Source: Sipunculus nudus
Taxonomy: Eukaryota; Annelida; Sipuncula; Golfingiida; Sipunculidae
Assembly (NCBI GenBank): GCA_026874595.1
Contig: CM049315.1
Location: 75,962,401-76,026,400 of the forward strand
Direction: 5' to 3'
DNA: 64,000 bases
The notes under the pieces are model-generated. The model did not search any database and had not been told where the DNA came from. It saw only the letters and a list, made by a program, of their open reading frames with translations. The position numbers and the translations under genes are program-made. This document shows positions 12,240 to 24,090 of this stretch, piece by piece; positions within the stretch are counted from its first letter, which is position 1; every line of letters begins with the position of its first letter.

Positions 12240-13200
12240 ATCAGCAGAAGCTGACAAAAGCCCTCAGCCAAAAGAACAGTGTTTAGAGCAGTTATAAATT
12301 TAAAATGGAGAGGTATGTACCATGACTCATAACAATCCATCAAATGCTTCCTGAAAATAGCTTCTAAGTTTTCTTCTATTATAAGCTCTGTGACCTTGAA
12401 AAGCAGGTCAAGGTCATCCATCTTCGAACTTGACTGAGATTTTGTTGATATGCATATTCACCAAAGAAATAAAATTCCTATTGTGAATCCTTTTAGAGAT
12501 ATCCTGCTCACAAGGCCAAAATTGAAAAATCCAAGAAAAATTCATTAAAAATCAGAAATTGCAGGTGGCGCCCCCAAACTTGTGCAGCAGTTACAGACCA
12601 TCAGTCCCTATGATCATAGTAAGTATTGTGAAAATCCACCCAATGGATCCTGAGAAATAAGCTTCTAAATGTTTTTTCTATAATCAGCTCTAAAACGTAG
12701 AAAAATAGGTCAAGGTCACCCATCTTAGAACTTGAACGAGATTTTGTCAATATACATCTTCACGGAAAAAATAAAATTCCTACGGTGAATCCTTTTAGAG
12801 ATATCCCGCTCACAAGCCCCGAGTTGAAAAATCCGATAAAAATTCATTAAAAATCAGAAATTGTAGGTGGCGCCACCAAACTTGTGTAGCAGGTACAGAT
12901 TATCAGTCCCAATAATCATAGTAAGTTTTGTGAAAATCCACCGAATGGTTATTGAGTAATAAGCATCTAAGTGTTTTTCTATAATCAGCTCTAAAATGTA
13001 GAAAAATAGGTCGTCACCCATTTTCGAACTTGACCGAGATTTTGTCGATATACATCTTTACCGAGGAAATAAAATTCTGACGGTGAATCCTTTTCAAGAT
13101 ATCCCGCTCACAAGGTAAAAGTTAACGGACGCCGGACAGACGGACGGACAGCTTGGGTGACGACAATAGCCCATCAGCCTAAGGGCTGAGGGCTAAAAAG
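12240..13200 (+). repeat. Tandem repeat, 302-bp unit, with terminal hairpin
   Basis: Three units, best tracked by AGCTCT...AGGTCAAGGTCA at about 12382, 12684 and 12986 (302-bp steps). The second and third carry GGTGGCGCCCCC (about 12564) and GGTGGCGCCACC (12866). The array ends in CGCCGGACAGACGGACGG and a variant hairpin AGCCCATCAGCC...GGGCTGAGGGCT at about 13169-13195, followed by AAAAA. Confidence 0.75.
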
Positions 13201-14090
13201 TGCCATAATTTAAGGTACTTATTTTATATGTATGCTAATAACTTTAAAAAAATTTCAAAATTCAGATCTTATCTTTGGTATACAATTGAATCTTGATTAT
13301 ATAATGTTATATCCCTGAAAAGAGTCTCTAGCTTCAACAATTATCATGTTTCGAGGCCGGTTAATATCTTTCCTGATTTTTAACAATGTGCATTATGTTT
13401 GGGCCCATAACTTTTAAAATTTATGTAACACTGACCTAATTTCTTGCATGTACAAAGGAACTGTATAGGGAAATATTTATGGTTAATATGAAGAAAACAT
13501 ACAAGTGGTTTTTATATTAGGCAATCCTGAAGTGTGATAAAACTTATAACAGGTTTTTAATGGAAAATTAAGAGTTTTCCCTAAATTACTCAAAGAAACG
13601 AAGTCCCAGTGACCCAGTTTTCAGTCTGGTAGGAGATTTTGGGGACATCTAACAGTATGCCAAATTTTTTATTCATTGGTCTAACAGTTTCAAAATGTGC
13701 CAGACTAATAAACTGACTGACAAACAGACATATAATGGACCACGACTATAGCTCAGATGACTTATAGTCAGCTGAGCTAACAAAACAGCACCATTGGTTT
13801 TCAAAGTGGGCAGTTTTGAAGTGTATCAATAGGTTTTTAATGGAAATTGGAGGTTTACCCTATATATATAGAAGAAAAGAAGTCGCAGCGACCCAGTTCT
13901 CGGTTTGGTTGACCTTTGGGACATCTAACAGTATGCCCAATTTCAGATTCCCAGGTCAAACATTTTCAAAACATGCCAGTTTAACCGACAGACAGTTGGG
14001 AAGACGGACTGATAGCCGACAGACAAAGGACCGTCATTATATACTGATACAGATTTTATCTGGGATCTCTGTTTTTTATGAACCATGAAA
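13201..14090 (+). repeat. Repeat family A, 5'-truncated copies
   Basis: 13201-13785 repeats the family A body and ends in the hairpin at 13750-13778. 13786-14055 is a second partial copy (TTTTTAATGGAAATTGG..., GGGACATCTAACAGTATGCC) ending in a GACAGACAAAGGACC tract without the hairpin. The 90-codon open frame here is not a credible gene. Confidence 0.7.
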
Positions 14091-14293
14091 GATAAATACT
14101 GATGCATTCATTTTAAGACAAGATTTTTAAGCTGTTTTTATTGTGCACTGCTTTAAATTCAATGAACCAATGACTCAACAGGATTTACTGGGGGTTTGTA
14201 GCAGAATTTTATTGGGGCTACTTCTACCTCGAATCTCTTGGTAATGACAAAATCATATGTAGAAGGATATTAAACTAAAACCTCAATACAAAC

Positions 14294-15859
14294 CTTCATC
14301 AGCCATTCCTGAGAGTGCTTGATTTACGCTGGGGTTTTCACAGTCAGCCACAAGCAAGAGATCCAGCCCAGGAAGCAGGTCTGCTGGGTGCTCCTCAGAG
14401 GGAATATACACTTGGGAACTGGACTGGGAAAACCCAATGAAAGTTCCATTCTTCAGTGGAAGCAGATCTATTCCTTTCATGTCTATATAGTCATGGTCTT
14501 TTAAAATGTACTCCAAAAGTGAGATTTTATCTGGGGTCTCCAATGTTTTGTATGAACCTGGGTAGAATTTCAAGGCAGTTCTCACCAGGCCTGGACTAAT
14601 GACCTCTGGAATGTGACTGCTGAAGGCACCTAACGCATGCAGAACATGTTCTGGGGCCTTCACAATGTTGTATCTACACTGGAGTAAAATCTCTCTCACC
14701 AGGGTTTGAACTTCACAGCTTTCTTTAAGACAGTCAAAGATTGCAGACTGCACAGGAATCCAGGAACCCCCATTATTCTGAGTATGCACAAGTTTATTCT
14801 GAAACAACATCCTGTAAAATGGCTCCAAGATCACCTTCCATTTGTCACTGACAGCTGTAACATCAGGAAGCATCCCATACACAACATTTGGTTTGGCACC
14901 TGACTGTATGGCGCCCTTCACAAGTTCAACATATGCTTTTGGGAGCACTTCTTTGAGAAGACAAATATTCCACTTGACAGAGTTATCTTCAGAGTCCAGC
15001 TGACCCTCAGCTGGCCACTTCAGGTGCCTGCGGTTCTGGCTGATGGAGAAGTAGCCGTTAACATGCACAGGGAGACCAGTCTCGCTCTTCTGTTCCACAG
15101 GTAACGGCAGGAAACAGAACACATGCCCGTCTGGTTCACTCACTGTAAATCCTTCTGTGTCTGTGTCAGAATCAACTGCATGTGCAACACCAACTAGTGG
15201 TAAAAGACGCAGCCCAGGGTCCATATGTAATTCTTCCATGTGGGCAGACATATGTCCACCAGCATAGTACAGTGATACAAGATAGCTGCGATCTATCTCA
15301 GACTCGCCTGAAGCATTTTCATACTCAATAGTTTTTACCGTCATGGCAAATGTGCACGTCACAGGTTCTTTTAACCATTCTTGTGGGTTTATTCTCTCAA
15401 TGAACTGTCGCCTGTGTTTCCTGACTTGATATCTACAGTTTTCTGCAATCTGTACACAATACTGTAATTTGGGATGTTCCTCGTTGGATTTTCTTGAATA
15501 TAGTTCCACTTTTTCCACAGAACAAAGGAAAATCAACAGCATATGTGCATTTGCTTTAAATGAATTCAGCAGCGAGGTGATTTTCTGCTCATTGTATACT
15601 GTTTCACACAGCTTTGAAGGTTTCAGTCTTAGAGGAAAGCGGAAAAGTGTTCCTTGATACCTCCCTTGTAAGACATCCTTTGTGGATGTTCCAAACAGGC
15701 CGAGGTATGGCTCAATCTGGTGGGGTATCTTCTCTATAGCTTTCCTTCTCTTGACGAGGTTCCATTTGTAGCCTGTGGTTTTATCTCCTTGATGTGTGAA
15801 GAATTTTTCATGGGGATCAATGACTGCCAGGTTTTCACCACTCAAAACACTTGGCAAGT
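14294..15859 (-). CDS. Sacsin-like gene exon 5 (sacsin repeat region)
   Basis: Acceptor TTGTTACAG, then 1,566 uninterrupted coding bases (522 codons) with no repeats or stops, in contrast with the surrounding DNA. It contains the post-ATPase sacsin sequence (PYLGLFG, GTLFRFPLR, LLPLKNGTF). The end at 14294 is chosen because GATGAAG/GTTTGT is donor-like and the read-through adds only two residues before a stop. Either ending is possible. Confidence 0.85.
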
Positions 15860-18800
15860 CTGTAACAAACAAACATAGCAAAAATATATACATGATACAC
15901 AGATACTATTGGAGCTTTTAAATTGAAATTATATAATCAGACAGTATTGAGTTTTCCCTGGTCCAGGAGTTGGCTTTCCTCATTTTACCAGGCCTCCCTG
16001 AAAAAAGTAGGGTTCTAATTTCAAGTCCTTTACAAATACAAATGGCCTGCTAATGAATAACTGACAGACTCAAACGATCATTGATACTTTTGAAAATATA
16101 AGAATTTTGCCATACCAATCTAGTTAATTATTACTAAATTTATATATCCCATTAGAGAGAAAGACCTAAGTGAAAGCAAGACATAGCTGACTTAGGTACC
16201 TGTTTTGATATAATTTAAAACTTCTTAAAAGCTAGAGTAGACCTGACACATGTCAGACACCCAGGTAATACTGGACACTTTCCCTGAAATTCTTTATAAA
16301 GAATGTATATATCTAATAATCGCAGCCAATAACATGAGATGGAATACAGTTAACATTGTTTTTTCTTTAAATTACAAGACTACTGCTAAACACTTAAAAA
16401 ATTGATAATACATTGTTCTTTATTGCTTAACATGGCTACCAATGACCATCCTCTATGGTTCAGGAAAGTTTTAACATGACAGACAAGATAGGAGTGACAA
16501 CAAAACTGGGTAAGTTTGGCAGTCAGAAGGAATGTCTTGACTAGTATATCAGCTTCTGCCAAAGTTTTAATGTTTATTTTTCATACTGCAAGCAATTACT
16601 TCAAGCAATTCACTAGAGTAATAACAAAGATATGTTCTTATTTTCTGCCATTTGTGAATTGTCATTGGAAATACTGGAATTACGCTGGAATGGATTTATG
16701 ACAATAATATCTGGGAACATATTTATCATTTTGTACACTAGATTTTCGCATATATGTAAACAAACGAGGAGCAGCTCCCACCACCAGTCTTATTGCTACT
16801 GGTAACCATTCAAATATCATCCATCATATCAAATTTACAGGCAATCCGTCTTGTATATAATGTGAAAATTGCACATTTTTTTTATCACATGGATTGAAAG
16901 CCCCTGAAACAAAAGCTGCCTTTTCCTGCCACAGACAAGACTGAGCTACATGAATGCAAGTACATTTATAATATCATATGTTCTCTTTGCCTTGAGAGGG
17001 ATTTAAGGTGGCAGAACTGGTCCCCCCACCTGACCTGACTTTGTTTCAGTTTTTCCTTTGCATTGAACAATTTAATGCTTTAATACCCCCTAAAGTATAC
17101 ATTTTCTGAAAGCTAAGAAAATTCTCTATAGTTTGGTGATATTAAACTTTGTTTCCGAGGAACAGGTTTGAATCTGTAAGAATTTTAATTTAATTTTAAT
17201 TTTTAACAAAAAATCGTTTATTCCAGCACCATTAAACCAGATACAGAAAATCTTCTTAAATAAATCGAGAATTTAGATAATAATCCCCAGGCGTTTTTTT
17301 GGTTAGTGAGTTACGTTAAAAAATTACTATTTTACAGAGTATTTTAATTTGAAATCTTCACAAATCATTTCATTTTTTACTTTTACCTTAATAAAATCCT
17401 TCAAATTAAGTATAGGCGTAAAATAAAAAAAACGCTTCTTAGAAGACATATTAACAATTATATATTTCAAAGATGGTATGTTTCGGACACGTGATTACTG
17501 AGAAATAACGCTCTAAAGATAAGGTGTTTAGGTAAAATGATGTTTCGAGAAAATGGCCAAAAACTATATTCGTAGAGATCATTCGTCCTACACACGTAAC
17601 TAACCACAACTACATGTTGACAGTCACATGAATTTGGTCAAGACGGTGGTTCTTATCAAACCATGCTATGATAACATGGAGTAATTGACTATGTTGCTTT
17701 AAAAACGTATTAAAACGATAAAAGTTTGTCCTGTCACACCAGCGACTTGTCAAACACCACGTGCATGGACTTTAGTAGGCGGAGCTTACAGTTTTGGCCG
17801 AGTGCCAAGGTGCGCTGAGCACTCGATAACTGGGACCCGCGGCTGAACAGGTGTGTAGCCGTGCCTAATTAGTAACCGTGTGTTTACACAGGAACAAGGA
17901 GAGCGGAATCTATGGCCATTCAAGGAAAACGAAGATTGATTTACTTATCACGGTTTACATACATTATAGGTATTTGGAAGTTGACAATAGAGACGAGTTT
18001 ATAACGATCATACAAATCTCGTATAAAATAAATTATATATTTACCGACTTCCGAGCGCCAACATCCGTGTCATGGAAAGTGCCTTGTATTAGTTATTATA
18101 AATAGTTGTACAATCCATGTAAAATAAATAAAGTTTATATTTAAATCTCGCATACACATACAAGTCATATGTGAAATCTGGACTTATTGTTTATTGGAGG
18201 AAAGTACAACAGCGGCTGACAATAGCGCATTTAGTTGATAACACTGCCAAAGTCGATAGGTGTCAGCCTCCGGTTTTCCTTCATGCGTAAACGTAGAGAT
18301 GCCGTCATCTGATGATTCATCATCGTTTGCCATAAGTTTGATCACGGAAGTAGGTTTGGCCCGCTGGGACTTCTTGATATTATTCAACTGCTGCAGTTTT
18401 TAAGTGGCATTCGGGATTTGCGTTGTTGGCCCCTCGGTAGTTTCGTTTGGTATTGGCGTAATATTTATTTGTTGTGGTGTTGACAGTATGAATATCATAT
18501 ACGTTATGGTTGGGAAATGAAGCAGCTTATTATAAAGTAATTTTACATATCTGTCGATAGGCTCAGGATATAGCAGAAATAACATGATGTCAAGTGAAAA
18601 TTTGTGTTTCGGCGTAACATACCCGACAAAAGACAGAAAGGCCGATGACACTAACAGATCATTCACAAGGACGGGTTTGTTTGCACACTAATTAGCTAGA
18701 GTTAGGGTTGCTCTCCAACGCTTATCAGTTGTATGCTCAGCTAATTAGATTGGGCACACAAACGTCGACCGTCAGTACTTGCCACTTCCTGCACGGAGGT

Positions 18801-21800
18801 ACTTGGCCCATGCATCAATTAAACTCTTGCACCTCGCGATTGGCTGAATGATCCAGGTGAGGGCTGGGGGCAGAGTGATTGACAGACCTGTGACAGGGCT
18901 GGAGTTAGTTTACAAACACCCTGTCAACACATCTTGGTGACTGAATAGAAATCCCCCTTTTCCACAAAATGCAACCGGCGACCCAAAATGTGCTCAGCTG
19001 CATTAGATCCGCCCAGTATTCAATAATACATATAACTTTTATTGAAAAAACACAAATTTTTAGGATTTTGACCAGTCCTGCTACCTTAAATGGACAAACA
19101 AACCTCACCCCATGCATGGAAGATCTTTCCAAGAATGTATATGAAAGGTGACAGACTAATGTTAAACTAAGTTAAACTAGATATCTGTATCAAATGCACT
19201 TTGTACCTGTCAAGTGCAGAACAGACTTGAAGCCGAGACCAAAGCGGCCAACTTTCATGGGATCATTCTCCTTGATGCTGTCCTGCAGCAGCCGAATTCC
19301 CAGCCAGTCTTTCTCTGTGAACTGGGCATTGTTGTTGGCGTACAGCGCTGGCCCCTGCAAAAAAACAACCTGAGTAGTACAGCACTGCAACATACAGTAC
19401 TGAGGGAGCACAATTAGCAAAAACCCCTATATCTAAAATCAACCCCAAAGCTGTTTTGTAATCTGTATTAGACTAATACAGTAAATATGTTTTAAATCTG
19501 GTACAGTGTTCTTTCTGAGGGTGTATATATTTTTTAAATTTTCAAATAATAAATGGTACGTCAAATAATAATATATATATATATGGCATGAAGAAAATAA
19601 AACAAATGCAAAAATATGAGATTATGTCACCTTTATACATGAAATGACTATAGTGGTGTTATGAGAAGCAAACATAATAAATACTTCATATTTAGTGATA
19701 TTAAAGAACAAGGGTAATAAACAACAATGAATTTGACCAAGGTCCTCTCACCTGGTACTCAGCAAGTCCGGGATGGTGGAGTAGTTCAGGATCTTGACCA
19801 AAAGTGTGCTGGTCATACAGGAACTTGACCTCTGTGGCTCTGGCATCTTCAGCATTCTGTAGCAGCTCCTGTATATACGGTAAACCAGACACACATTATA
19901 ACCCTTAAACGCATTTCTTTATAGGTTGAATATAACATTCTCCTTCCTGTACCTTTTGTATGTTGGAAAAAGAAACTTTAATATTTACATTTTTTTTTTG
20001 GTCACTCAATAGTGGTAAGAGATTCAGCACATTTACAAAAGAAAATCATTGAATTTCTCTGTTAAAGTTACTGAATATTGAGTGTGTCTAGGCTTAAGTG
20101 ATTGCAGAGAGTTTTATATGCTAACACTGGTTGTTAAAATATAAATGTAGATGTCTAAAAAGGTTATCAAACAATCAGTGACTGATCAATAAACTAAGCG
20201 AACATTATTTGAAATGGGCAGACCTCTCTCAACTCATATATTCTAATTCTGTACAATTAAGTGCATTTTTGTTAAATTACTCTTCATTATATTCAAGTTA
20301 TTACAATGAAAGTGTAATCTGTATAATATTTGGTTTACAACATACTTTAAGAATCTGTCCATTGTCTGGGTACTCATCCAATATCGCTCTGAGCTGCCGG
20401 ATAAGGCTAGGCCGGATCAGGCCAAACTCCTCCTCTTTCTCCATATTTCCTAAGGAAAATTAACAAAAATTAATAAGAAAGAATGATCTTGATGCATGAA
20501 AATAACCATTAAAGATGTGTAAAACAAAACACTGGAGCTCTGTTTGTATTACCACCGGTGTTTAGGTCATCTGGAACCTGTTATTTTGAGGAATTTGAGT
20601 TTAAAAATTCAATCACTCTTCATATCTTCTTCCCAAGCACCACATAAAACATTTTTTTTATCACAAAAGTCTGAGGACTCCCACTGCTATGCACCTGTAT
20701 TAATTTGTTTAGAAACAGCACTGATTTGCCTGCTGGAGAATAATAACAAGAAAAATCTGTACTGGTATTAAAAAACGAACTGGTGGTGACACCTGGTGTC
20801 AATATATGACACCAGACTGCCCAGTTTGCCGATTTTTATTACAGGTGAATATTCTTATTCAGAGACATGAAATTAAAACTATATCCAGAAAATTCAGTTG
20901 TTAAAAAGCAAATAGTGAATGAATATGCATGCATATGTTAGATTTGGCACTCTAGTTAGTACTCTTATAGAAAACACTAAACAAAACACTGTCAAAACAT
21001 TTTATTCCTGATATGAAAACACACCAACATTTGATTTAAAATGGCATTTGTTACATAAATAATTTCTGATCTGAACCTTCACACTGATTTATTTATTTTT
21101 CTTAAAACTAGCTTATTTCTTTTTGGCCATATAAAAAAAAATTGTTAAACCAATTTTCAAATGAGGACCAGGTGACTGGTCATGGTAATGTTTCCAATTT
21201 GTGCTCTTGATTCAGTTTCTTAAAAGAATTCTTAAAGGTATGGTAATTTGATTAATTTCTGTGTTGATTATATGCATTATTTCAAGAATTAAAGGAAATT
21301 TTTGTATTCTTTTTGATAATCCTGCAATCCATGTATTGTGTCTCAACCAGTTTAGGAAAAGATGATGAAAAAATATGCTCGCTCACACAATATTCTCTTT
21401 CTTTCATCTCACAGTCAGTGCAACAATTAATTTTTGTGTGTGTAGCTTTTAATACTGTACCAGTGTATGTCATGAAACATGTATGCTTTCAAGTATAGGG
21501 TAATAATTATAGAGTGACACCTATTGGCAAATGCTGGTACTACATTCTTTTACTCACATCCTAAATGTAAGTCAAATAAATTTAACCAATACTTTATTCT
21601 GGACGTGAACTAAGAATTAGATCACCTGATATTTTGATCTGTCTGACTGATTAACACAAATATGTTCATGAAAAACTGGAGCAAATAATTCTAAATCTCT
21701 GACTACAATGCTTGTAAACTTTGAGGCTATAGAGACTGGCAAATCTTTAGAGCCCTATGCGAGGCTATGATAATGAATGAAAAGGCCTACAGACTGCCCG

Positions 21801-22127
21801 TAAATTTGCAGTAAAATTCAGATATGCATGTACATACACAAGTACTACTTGGGTACTTGGTAAGTATTACTCAGACTCAAGTACTCCTTTCAGCCCTAAC
21901 TCAGGTCACACAAATACAGGCTTCCCTCCCAATTTAATCAAAGAATATTGCAGCAAACCATTAGGACCTATTTTAATTCTATGGGTACAGAAATAATGTC
22001 AGGTCACCATTGAGACTGACACCAATAAGAGCTGGTTTCAAAGACCAAACTATGGGTGAATGTATATGTATTACATCAATGATGCAGCAAGTCAGTATAT
22101 ATTGTACTTCCAAAGTGCATGGTTGTC

Positions 22128-22176
<49 letters not shown>

Positions 22177-24053
22177 ACCAATCTGCTGTAACAACACTGT
22201 CAGCTGATTTGGAAAAACAAAGTGGGATCAACTGCTGTGTTATATGTATACACATGCAAAATCAACATATAATAATATAACTTACTACACTCAAGTCTCA
22301 GGATTTTGCAGTGGTCATCTTGCATTCATTTTGGAACTCAATCCATTCAACCACTGCTGTATTGCCACCAGGGAAGTTGGCAGAGGGCCAAGAGTGTTTC
22401 AACCAATATGAGCTGGGTCTGCCCAAGTTTAATCCCTCAAATCCTTCACTTTTATTGGTTGGAACATTTTTGGCCTGATGATACCCAGCAAACAGTGCTA
22501 TACCAGGCAGAAGTATAGATGTTCTAGAATGAATACAACATGAATACTGCACGAAGATTGTAGACTTACCAAAAAGTGCACAACTTAACCAATTCATGCT
22601 GAACAGAAACTTATCTAACTATTGAGAAGGAATTTGAATTTTCTCATTCAATGTCTACTGCAGTTTGCAAACAGATGTCAAACTCAACCTTGAACTTTTC
22701 CAAAGCATGCTAATCACCTTAACTCATCCATGGTTAATCACAGATATCATGAAATCAGTGAGAAGTCATTCTTTCTGATCAGTATTGGATCTGTATTACA
22801 TAACCAGTGCTCAACCTGAACAGTGTTTTAAACAGATTCATAAAAGTTCAGTCAGAACTGCAGTGATGTAAGTCTTCATTTAAAGATCTTCTGTCTTGAG
22901 ATTGATATTCTAGGGTTTTAGTTTGGAGCTTGTAAGCTTGGTCTAAAGGAACTGGACTTGACTTGAATACTGGTTCAGGTTAAGTATGTGTTAAGTTCTT
23001 AAGTATATGCTATACAATGCATACAAGTTTCCTTTCCTCATCAGATGAAGTAATATGTTTATATTCCTTGTTTGTCTGTTGGATTTCTATTTAACACACT
23101 GACTTTAAAAACATTGACTCTGGTATAAAGCATACTGTAAGATGACATTTGATAAATTTCAGGTCTCAGTTTCAGCTTCCCTGGTTTTGTTGTCAGATCC
23201 AATGGTCTAGCTGGGCCTTGCATTAGACACTTGACAGAAGTGTAACCTGTCTGAAAGACCACCTATCTGTTAAGACCACCTGTTTATTCAGACAACCAAT
23301 TTATTAAGACCACAACTGGGTGAACTGAAAGCATTCACATTGGTTATAACTGACCTGTCTAATAGGACCACTTGTGATTTAAGACCACTTTTGACCAGTC
23401 CCATTGGGTGGTCTCATAACACAGGTTTCACTGTACATCACTACAGAACTGACTTGCCTTCCATGTTAGGATTAGATCAAAATTCTTATCTGCTGCATGC
23501 TGAACCTGCTTATCCTAAACTGACCTTCCACTGAGGATGTTGACGATACAGATCTTTTATTCTGGCTGGCAGGTAGTACATTTTTCTGTACCTCTTCCAG
23601 TTTCACCACATTACTGTTTTCATCAAGTAATGATACAGACGCACTGACAGAGTCATCAGACACTCCACCAGCAGTCCCATCTTTCTTGCTTAAGAAGACG
23701 TCATCTTCCTTCAGTACCAACTTGCTGCAACTTGAGCCAATATCACCTGGTCTAGTTTGGCAAAACTTGAATGGTGAAGTGGCCAGTTTTTCCATGCACA
23801 GCTGATGTAATGTAAATATTTTCATCAGTGGCACAGAATGTTTCAACCTCTTTGATTTAGGTGATGCATCAGTCTCTATGAACTCTCTAGACTGTGAAGC
23901 AACTCTTTTCTTACCCAATCTGTCCATGCACAATTCACGCAATGTGAACACAACTGGTGAATTTGAACGTCTTGATCTTTTAGATTTCGGGGATGTGGTG
24001 ACATCTTCCTGTTCTGCTGATTTTTCCATAATCTGGATCTTTCGTTCTGCCAT
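14294..24053 (-). CDS. Sacsin-like GHKL ATPase gene, 5 exons, 3' end unresolved
   Basis: Predicted to encode a sacsin-family protein, a large cytosolic chaperone-type ATPase related to Hsp90. The exons are 24053-23525, 20449-20346, 19868-19752, 19354-19207 and 15859-14294. All four introns are GT-AG and their phases agree (1, 0, 0, 1), which strongly supports one transcript. Residues 1-176 form a novel low-complexity basic N-terminus. About 184-250 give the ATPase N-box (E212, N216, D219 in ELLQNAEDA). GRFGLGF at 286-292 followed by KSV is the nucleotide-lid glycine motif. From D300 the sacsin repeat region follows, with family phrases such as FRFPLR and LLPLKNGTF. At 14294 the frame reads GAAG/GTTTGT, a good donor, so more exons may lie leftward. 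Without splicing it would stop at 14283. Full sacsin is much longer (about 4,500 aa in human), but shorter sacsin-like proteins are common in invertebrates. The family call is firm; the exact role is unknown. Confidence 0.88.
15860..19206 (-). other. Intron 4 of the sacsin-like gene, with a CpG-richer island
   Basis: Most of the 3.3 kb is AT-rich and featureless. 17740-18960 stands out: many more CpG sites, CACGTG at about 17759, GGCGGAGC, and a minus-strand open stretch 18666-18184 broken by one stop (18400-18402). Its last part (KPEADTYRLWQCYQLNALL) looks protein-like but I do not recognise it. It could be a young insertion, an alternative promoter or an antisense transcript. Confidence 0.4.
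19207..19354 (-). CDS. Sacsin-like gene exon 4 (nucleotide-binding glycine motif)
   Basis: Acceptor TTTTTGCAG, 148 bases, donor ACAG/GTACAA in phase 1. It encodes GPALYANNNAQFTEKDW and then VGRFGLGFKSVLHLT. The usual Asn after GF in the sacsin motif is Lys here. The split codon completes as Asp with exon 5. Confidence 0.9.
19752..19868 (-). CDS. Sacsin-like gene exon 3 (ATPase N-box)
   Basis: Acceptor TATATACAG, 117 bases, donor CAG/GTGAGA, phase 0 at both ends. It encodes ELLQNAEDARATEVKFLYD, the Bergerat-fold helix with the catalytic Glu and the Mg-binding Asn. Confidence 0.9.
20346..20449 (-). CDS. Sacsin-like gene exon 2
   Basis: Acceptor TTTTCCTTAG then 104 bases, with donor AAA/GTATGT. 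It encodes the family phrase FGLIRPSLIRQLRAILDEYP that precedes the ATPase N-box in sacsins. An internal ATG at 20444-20442 could act as an alternative start, which would drop exon 1. Confidence 0.85.
22131..22174 (+). repeat. (GA)n microsatellite
   Basis: 44 bases of perfect GA dinucleotide repeat inside intron 1 of the sacsin-like gene. Confidence 0.95.
23222..23440 (+). repeat. Short degenerate repeats, 'TAAGACCAC' type
   Basis: Degenerate units containing AAGACCACCT or AAGACCACTT recur at about 45-bp intervals, ending CATAACACAGGTTTCACTGTA. Short dispersed repeats ending in a similar CAGGTTTCACTGTA phrase are common in marine invertebrate genomes. A related end occurs at 27815-27830. Confidence 0.5.
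23525..24053 (-). CDS. Sacsin-like gene exon 1 (novel N-terminus)
   Basis: 529 bases from the ATG at 24053, ending at GAAG/GTCAGT in phase 1. The peptide is Ser/Lys/Arg-rich and contains two internal copies: SPKSKR at 21-26 with FTLRELCMDRL at 36-46, and SPKSKR at 64-69 with FTLHQLCMEKL at 80-90. SPKSKR fits a minimal CDK-site and nuclear-localisation pattern. Human sacsin has no such region that I know of (it starts with a ubiquitin-like domain). Assignment to this gene rests on phase continuity with exon 2, about 3 kb downstream. Confidence 0.7.
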
Positions 24054-24090
24054 GTCCTGTTATAATGCTGGCTTCCTGTAAACTGCTGCT

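Larger units (their letters stand above)
20450..23524 (-). other. Intron 1 of the sacsin-like gene
   Basis: AT-rich intron with a (GA)n microsatellite (22131-22174), a short hairpin CTGGTGTCA-ATATA-TGACACCAG (20793-20815) and a repeat at 23222-23440. The 99-codon minus-strand frame at 22298-22597 has no recognisable content. Confidence 0.6.

Noticed and set aside
20442-20444. Start of the sacsin-like protein at the ATG in exon 2
   Set aside because: Not excluded, but exon 1 joins in exact phase with a consensus donor and a long open frame, so the upstream ATG was preferred.
22298-22597. 99-codon minus-strand frame inside intron 1 of the sacsin-like gene
   Set aside because: No family resemblance, no compatible splice pair that would place it in the gene, and composition like the surrounding intron.
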